Shown: positions 59,788 to 64,000 of the stretch, one piece after another | Layout of the letters: each line of letters starts with the position of its first letter | How positions within the stretch are numbered: the first letter of the stretch is position 1 | NCBI RefSeq assembly: GCF_040050925.1 | Contig: NZ_CP157390.1 | Span: 2,728,001-2,792,000, forward strand | Source: Leifsonia sp. NPDC080035 | GTDB lineage: Bacteria > Actinomycetota > Actinomycetes > Actinomycetales > Microbacteriaceae | Length of the DNA stretch: 64,000 nucleotides | Direction of reading: 5' to 3' | Position numbers and translations under genes: made by a program | The notes under the pieces: model-generated | Database searches by the model: none | What the model was told of the DNA's origin: nothing | What the model saw: only the letters and a program-made list of their open reading frames with translations

Positions 59788-60756
59788 GTGTCCGCACTCG
59801 TCCCCACCAGAACCCTCGGGCCCGGCGGTCCCGAGGTCCCGGTCTTCGCCCTCGGCTCCTGGAACTCCTGGGACCGGATGACGCCGGAGGGCGCTGTCGC
59901 GCTGGTGCGGCGCGCGGCCGAGGTCGGCGCCGCCTTCTTCGACGTCGCGTACTACAACATGGGCCCGCACGCCGAGAACGCCCGCACGGACATCCTGTTC
60001 GGTGAGGCGGTGCGGACGGCGGGACTGCGGCGGGAGGACTACCTGCTGTGCGGCAAGCTCTGGCTCTGGGAGTACCCGGCGCAGTCGTTCGCCGACCAGA
60101 TGGACGTCTCGCTCGAGAGGATCGGCGTGGAGAGCGCCGATCTGGTCGTCGTCGGCGACTACTTCGGCGAGGTGGACGTGCAGCGCATCGTCACCGACGT
60201 CGCCGCGGAGATCGGGAAGGGCAGGTTCGCCTCCTGGGGTGTCAACAATTGGGCGATCGGCGACGTGTGGGCCGCGCTCGACTTCGCCGACGCGGAGGGG
60301 CTGACGCCGCCGACCTTCGCCCAGCTGAAGTACGGGCTCGTACGCCGGACGATGGCGGAAGGGTCGTACTACGGCGAGCTCTTCGACAGCGGCAGGCTGG
60401 CGCTGCAGGCCTCGGACGTGTTCGAGGGCGGCATCCTCGCCGGCAGGCTCACCCCGTCGCGGAAGATCGGCGCGGATGTGGGCGGCATCCGCGAGGCGAT
60501 CGTCGCCGCCTATCCCGAGGTGGAGCGGATCGCCGCCTCCGTCGACGCGACCCCGACGCAGCTCGGGCTTGCGTTCGCGCTGTCGCATCCCGCGACCGCC
60601 AATGTACTGTTCGGCGTCAGCCGGCTCGCGCAGCTGGAGGACAACCTGGGCGCGCTCGCGCTGCTCGACCGCGTCGGCGCCGAGGCGATCCGCGCCCAGA
60701 CCGCCGACCTCTGGCTGGACCGAACCATCAACCCCGACGGCACCTGGACCCCGTGA
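59788..60756 (+). CDS. Aldo/keto reductase-like protein lacking the catalytic His (paralogue 2)
   Basis: A 322-residue paralogue of the protein at 55075: FALGSWNSWDRM, FFDVAYYNMG, CGKLWLW, WGVNNWAIGDVW, QLKYGLVRRTM and LQASDVFEGGILAG are shared. The His of the AKR tetrad is again replaced by Gly (ADLVVVGDYFGEVD). GTG 59788 follows AAGGAGG. Both copies therefore probably share a non-standard reaction or a structural role, possibly as a heteromer. Confidence 0.82.
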   Translation: MSALVPTRTLGPGGPEVPVFALGSWNSWDRMTPEGAVALVRRAAEVGAAFFDVAYYNMGPHAENARTDILFGEAVRTAGLRREDYLLCGKLWLWEYPAQSFADQMDVSLERIGVESADLVVVGDYFGEVDVQRIVTDVAAEIGKGRFASWGVNNWAIGDVWAALDFADAEGLTPPTFAQLKYGLVRRTMAEGSYYGELFDSGRLALQASDVFEGGILAGRLTPSRKIGADVGGIREAIVAAYPEVERIAASVDATPTQLGLAFALSHPATANVLFGVSRLAQLEDNLGALALLDRVGAEAIRAQTADLWLDRTINPDGTWTP

Positions 60757-60776
60757 CCCCACCCGTCGCCAGCCCT

Positions 60777-60840
60777 CGAGTACGCAGATAATCGCCCCGA
60801 AACCGTCGAGTACGGAGAGATTCTTCGTACTCGGCGGTTT
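60777..60840. repeat. Dispersed palindromic repeat, family B (copy 2)
   Basis: AAACCGTCGAGTACGGAGA (60800-60818), loop GAT, then TCTTCGTACTCGGCGGTTT (60822-60840); 17 of 19 bp pair. The preceding half CGAGTACGCAGATAATCGCC matches the partial copy in B1. It lies between the convergent aldo/keto reductase-like and alpha/beta hydrolase genes. Confidence 0.85.
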
Positions 60841-60852
60841 CGCGGGCGGGGG

Positions 60853-61608
60853 TCAGCGGGCGAGGAAGGCGATGGCGGCGGCGCGGAACTCGGGGGAGTC
60901 GAGGGCTCCGCGGTGGTCGCCGGGAACGCGGAGGAACTCGGCGTCGGGGATGCGGGCCGCAAGAGCGTCGAGGCCGGCCGCCATGCCGTCGTCGACGCCC
61001 GCCGCGAGAAGCGTCGGCACCTCAGGCGCCGGTGAATCGGGCTGGAACGGCTCGGCGCCGAGACCTTCCATCATGGCGAGCAGGGATGCGGTGTCACGGC
61101 CGGGCGCGGACACCATCCCCGCCATCATCCCGATCATCGGGTCGGCGGCGGCCTCGTCGGCGGCGGTCTCTCCGGAGGCGGCCCGCCGGACGGCCGCCAC
61201 GTCCACGGCCGCGAACGGCTCGAACGGGCTCAGGCCGCCGAGCACCAGCCGGCGGACGCGACCGGTAGCCGGCAGCTCCCAGGCCAGACGCGCGCCGAGC
61301 GAGTAGCCGACGACGTCCACCCGGTCGGCGTCGGCGCCGTCGAGGATGAGGTCGATCGCGTCCACGATCGCCGCCACGACCGCGCCCGTGCGCGCCGCGT
61401 CGCCGGAGACCGCGGGGGAGTCGCCGTGGCCGGGCAGGTCGAGCAGGTGCACGTCGCGGCCGGCAGCGGTGAACGACGCCGGCCATCCCGTCGTGCCGAA
61501 GTCCTCGTCGGCGCTGGCGGCGAAGCCGTGCAGCAGCACGACCGGCGGCAGCGCGGAGACGCCGACCTCGGCGCGCGTGGAGTGGGTCGCAAGGGTGGGG
61601 GTGGGCAT
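60853..61608 (-). CDS. Alpha/beta-fold hydrolase
   Basis: A 251-residue hydrolase. VVLLHGFAAS is the oxyanion strand, VVGYSLGARLAW the nucleophile elbow with Ser, and GDHRGALDSPEF the C-terminal His; the Asp is in the LLAAGVDDG region. It resembles the C-C hydrolase/esterase/thioesterase group but lacks a diagnostic motif. ATG 61608 is chosen because the fold begins shortly after. Divergent from the methyltransferase-like gene across operator site 3. Confidence 0.85.
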   Translation of the reverse strand: MPTPTLATHSTRAEVGVSALPPVVLLHGFAASADEDFGTTGWPASFTAAGRDVHLLDLPGHGDSPAVSGDAARTGAVVAAIVDAIDLILDGADADRVDVVGYSLGARLAWELPATGRVRRLVLGGLSPFEPFAAVDVAAVRRAASGETAADEAAADPMIGMMAGMVSAPGRDTASLLAMMEGLGAEPFQPDSPAPEVPTLLAAGVDDGMAAGLDALAARIPDAEFLRVPGDHRGALDSPEFRAAAIAFLAR

Positions 61609-61675
61609 CGCGGTCCATTCGCTCGGTGGATCCCCGCCGAGGCGGGCGGCTCTGCATCGACCGCCCCGGCCGGGT

Positions 61676-61695
61676 TTTTCTATGATAGTAGAAAA
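61676..61695. promoter_or_regulatory. Shared operator, site 3 (perfect palindrome)
   Basis: TTTTCTA-TGATAG-TAGAAAA: perfect 7-bp arms around 6 bp. TATGAT (61681-61686) inside it is a good -10 for the methyltransferase-like gene, and TATCAT on the other strand could serve the hydrolase. A repressor bound here would silence both directions. Confidence 0.75.
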
Positions 61696-61758
61696 TAAAC
61701 CGGGAAATGGATAGAGTCGTCCCCATTCGTGCCGGACACCGACAGAAAGAGCTGCGAA

Positions 61759-62757
61759 GTGACCACAACCCGTACCCCCGCCGCCACCACCCCGGAGGCC
61801 ATCGTCGACATCGCGATCGGCTTCATGGGGGCCAAGCAGCTGTTCGCGGCGAGCCGCGTCGGGCTGTTCTCCGCCCTCGCCGACGGTCCGCTGGATGCGG
61901 CCGCGGTCTCCGCCGCCACTGGCGTCCCGGAGCGCCAGGCGCGCATCCTCGCCGACAGCATGGCCGCGCAGGGGCTGCTGACCCGCACCGACGGCCGCTA
62001 CGAGCTGACCGCCGACGCCGCCGCTTACCTCACCGGCGACCGCGCCGAGCTCGACCTCGGCCCGTTCCTCGCCTTCCTCGGCGCCACCAGCTACACGCAG
62101 TGGCTCGGCTACGACAAGACCGTCGACTCCGACGAGCCGGGGACGCTGGAGCTGGACGAGGCGGGCTGGGGTGACTTCCTGGCCGGCGTCATGCGCTACA
62201 ACGAGCTGCACGCGGCGATGCTCGCCCGCCACTTCGACTTCACCCCGTACCGTGACGCGCTGGACCTCGGCGGTCTGAGCCCGGCCTTCGCGGTCGAGGG
62301 CATGACGGCGAACCCGGAGCTGAACGTCCGGTTCGTGTTCGACCCGCAGTCGGTGGAGCCGGTGCGCCAGGCCGTCGCGGAGGCCGGCTTCGCCGACCGC
62401 ACGAGTGTCGAGGGCGCCGAGACCGCGACCGCGGAGCCGGGCGGCTCGCACGATCTCGTGCTGGTGAACCACGTCATCCACCGTTTCGACGAAGCGCAGA
62501 ACCGCGCGATCTTCCGCAACGCGCGCGACGCCGCGGCCGACGGCGCGACGCTCCTGGTGCTCGACTTCTTCCTCGACGACGACCCGCAGCAGCGCAAGAT
62601 CGACGCCCTGCACGCGGGCGAGTACTACAACATCGACGGCACCGTTGTGTACCCGGAGTCCTTCGTGCGCGAGTGGCTCGCCGACGCCGGCTGGCGCGCG
62701 GAGGGGACCGTCGCCCTCCCGGGCAGCCCGCGCATCCTTGTGGCGCGCGCGGTCTGA
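61759..62757 (+). CDS. O-methyltransferase-like protein with degenerate SAM-binding loop
   Basis: A 332-residue protein of the plant/actinobacterial O-methyltransferase family: N-terminal winged-helix dimerisation domain (GLFSALADGPLDAAAVSAATG), then the methyltransferase fold with LVLVNHVIHRFDEAQN and LLVLDFFLDDD. The glycine-rich SAM loop, normally LDVGGGSG, reads LDLGGLSPAFAV, missing two loop glycines. It might bind SAM poorly or do something else, as in family members with non-methylating roles. GTG 61759 is favoured over ATG/GTG codons upstream because the domain begins just after. Confidence 0.75.
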   Translation: MTTTRTPAATTPEAIVDIAIGFMGAKQLFAASRVGLFSALADGPLDAAAVSAATGVPERQARILADSMAAQGLLTRTDGRYELTADAAAYLTGDRAELDLGPFLAFLGATSYTQWLGYDKTVDSDEPGTLELDEAGWGDFLAGVMRYNELHAAMLARHFDFTPYRDALDLGGLSPAFAVEGMTANPELNVRFVFDPQSVEPVRQAVAEAGFADRTSVEGAETATAEPGGSHDLVLVNHVIHRFDEAQNRAIFRNARDAAADGATLLVLDFFLDDDPQQRKIDALHAGEYYNIDGTVVYPESFVREWLADAGWRAEGTVALPGSPRILVARAV

Positions 62758-62829
62758 CCCGCGCGCCCCGAACCGCCGGTGGGCCTGACTCGCGGGGCCC
62801 GGCCGATCGGGGTCCGCTAGCGTGAGGGG

Positions 62830-63729
62830 ATGGCCGCCATCGACACCGTAGCCCCCGGCGTGCACCGCGTGCACGTCCCGATGCCCGGCGGCGGCCTCCC
62901 GTTCAGCAACGCCTACCTGCTCGACGACGCGGACGGCGCCGTGCACGTCGTCGACCCCGGCTCGCCGACCGACGACGCGCGGGATGCGCTCCGCAGCGCC
63001 CTGCGCGGCGCGCGCGTCGCCTCCATCGTCGTCACGCACCTGCACGCAGACCACGCGGGCGCCGCCGCCGCGTTGCGCGCCGAGACGGACGCGCCCGTCC
63101 TGCTGCACGAGCGCGAGGCCGCGGCGCTGCGGATGCTCGCCGACGGCATCCCCGCGCCCGACCTGGACGCCTGGGGCGTGCCCGCCGAGCGCCGGCCGGA
63201 ACTGCTGGCGGTGGCCGTCGTTCCGGCGGGCCCCGCTCCCGTCACTCCCGATCGCACCGTGGCGGACGGCGAGCTGCTGGCCGTGCCCGGCCGCCGGGTG
63301 CGCGCGCTCTGGACGCCCGGCCACACCCCGGGACACCTGTGCCTGCACGTCGAGGATGCCGGGCTGCTGCTCACCGGCGACCACGTCCTCCCGACCGTGA
63401 ACTCCGGCCTCGGCCTCGGCGGCCCGACCGCCGACGACCCGATCGCCGACTACCTCGCCGCGCTCGACCGCGTGGCCGCGCTCGACGACGGGACGCTCCT
63501 CGCCCTGCCCGGCCACGAGGACCCGTTCACCGGGGTGGGCGAGCGCTGCTTCGCCCTCGCCGAACACCATCGTCGCCGGACGCGGGAGGTCGCCGCGCAT
63601 CCCGGCGGCACTGTGTGGGAGACGGCGGCGACGCTCACCTGGACCGGCGGCTGGGACGCCCTCTCCGGCTTCACGCTGCTCTCAGCCCTGCGCCAGACCG
63701 CCCAGCACCGCGCGTACCTCGCGATCTAG
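62830..63729 (+). CDS. Metallo-beta-lactamase-fold hydrolase
   Basis: A 299-residue MBL-fold protein. The metal motif HLHADHAG is complete; the other ligands are in WTPGHTPGHLCL, LTGDHVLP and LPGHEDPF. The layout, with a helical C-terminal segment, resembles lactonase/glyoxalase II-like and CaiB-linked MBL proteins. TAGCGT lies 6 nt before the ATG, a leaderless promoter. Function beyond hydrolysis is not predictable. Confidence 0.87.
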   Translation: MAAIDTVAPGVHRVHVPMPGGGLPFSNAYLLDDADGAVHVVDPGSPTDDARDALRSALRGARVASIVVTHLHADHAGAAAALRAETDAPVLLHEREAAALRMLADGIPAPDLDAWGVPAERRPELLAVAVVPAGPAPVTPDRTVADGELLAVPGRRVRALWTPGHTPGHLCLHVEDAGLLLTGDHVLPTVNSGLGLGGPTADDPIADYLAALDRVAALDDGTLLALPGHEDPFTGVGERCFALAEHHRRRTREVAAHPGGTVWETAATLTWTGGWDALSGFTLLSALRQTAQHRAYLAI

Positions 63730-63731
63730 GT

Positions 63732-63792
63732 GCCGAGGGGCACGTCGTTGTCACCTTTCCGCCCCGAAAGCGACAACAACGTGCCCCTCGGC
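63732..63792. repeat. Dispersed palindromic repeat, family A (copy 3)
   Basis: GCCGAGGGGCACGTCG then TTGTCACCTTTC pairs with GAAAGCGACAACAACG then TGCCCCTCGGC. Arms are near-identical to the copies at 30518 and 46460. It lies between convergent genes. Confidence 0.87.
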
Positions 63793-63829
63793 GGCGTCCG
63801 CGCCGGGCGGGACCCCGTGCGAAAGGCGG

Positions 63830-64000
63830 CTAGCGGCGCGTGATGCGGTCGAAGAAGGCGTCGAGCTGGGCCGTCAGCAGCTCGGGCGTGGAGAGGTCGG
63901 GCGCGAGCAGGGACATGATGTTGGCCCCGGCGTTCACGACGACGATCTCGTCCACCAGCTGCTCGTCCGGGGTGTCCGTGACGATCTCACCCGCCGCGCG
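63830..64000 (-). CDS. 3' end of a possible TetR-family regulator (truncated by window)
   Basis: The last 56 codons of a minus-strand gene are present, reading AAGEIVTDTPDEQLVDEIVV and ending PELLTAQLDAFFDRITRR. The final helix resembles the C-terminal end of TetR ligand domains, but no DNA-binding domain is visible. It is convergent with the metallo-hydrolase gene. If it is a TetR, it could be the missing regulator of the operators at 57-62 kb; this is speculation. Confidence 0.5.
   Translation of the reverse strand, partial: RAAGEIVTDTPDEQLVDEIVVVNAGANIMSLLAPDLSTPELLTAQLDAFFDRITRR

Overview
This 64-kb window is high-GC DNA with the hallmarks of an actinobacterium, most likely a Microbacteriaceae-type soil organism. 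The evidence is a cell-wall protein with an LAxTG-like sorting signal, an HspR-type (HAIR) heat-shock operator, an actinobacterial DNA-glycosylase family, many GTG starts, and repeated leaderless promoters with a -10 box about 6 nt before the start codon. The genus call is inference. I saw no tRNA, rRNA, CRISPR array, transposase or integrase.

Layout. 0-3.3 kb: 3' part of a large surface-anchored adhesin-like protein with DUF11-type repeats. 3.3-5.7 kb: TetR regulator plus DHA2 drug exporter with a duplicated operator. 5.8-8.4 kb: FabL-like reductase coupled to an acyl-CoA ligase. 8.5-11 kb: ClpC-like ATPase behind a HAIR operator. 11.1-19.1 kb: a penicillin-binding protein, a DNA glycosylase and an HD-domain hydrolase, with two lower-GC orphan genes between them (an HsdR_N-like nuclease and a membrane TPR protein). 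The TPR gene is bounded by a 22-bp direct repeat, as if it had been inserted into an HD-hydrolase/glycosylase pair.

19.3-28.1 kb: a tightly overlapped seven-gene minus-strand operon, in transcription order NCS1 permease, hydantoinase/oxoprolinase, three DUF917 paralogues, PucR regulator, zinc alcohol dehydrogenase. It looks like a catabolic module for a hydantoin- or thiohydantoin-like heterocycle. 28.2-31.7 kb: Nudix hydrolase, APC permease, isochorismatase-family hydrolase and a seven-bladed propeller lectin.

31.8-46.4 kb: a homoprotocatechuate meta-cleavage cluster (hpaH, hpaI, an FAH-RraA fusion, GntR regulator, hpaE, hpaD) diverging from a peptide-type ABC transporter operon that ends in a sulfatase. 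Matching GntR-like palindromes overlap the -10 boxes of hpaH and of the fusion gene, and a weaker one lies in the ABC promoter. The layout suggests import and desulfation of an aromatic sulfate ester feeding the ring-cleavage pathway. 46.5-51.8 kb: aldehyde dehydrogenase, GMC oxidoreductase, GlxA-type regulator and a GAPDH.

51.8-62.8 kb: an unassigned catabolic regulon. A five-gene minus operon (zinc dehydrogenase, aldo/keto reductase-like protein, two HSL-type esterases, MFS exporter) is followed by alternating divergent/convergent genes (amidohydrolase, SDR, second aldo/keto reductase-like protein, alpha/beta hydrolase, methyltransferase-like protein). Its three divergent promoters share a TTTTCTA-N6-TAGAAAA-like operator. 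62.8 kb to the end: a metallo-beta-lactamase-fold hydrolase and the 3' end of a possible TetR gene.

Three families of dispersed palindromic repeats occupy six of the nine convergent gene junctions, plus one tandem junction, and probably serve as shared bidirectional terminators.
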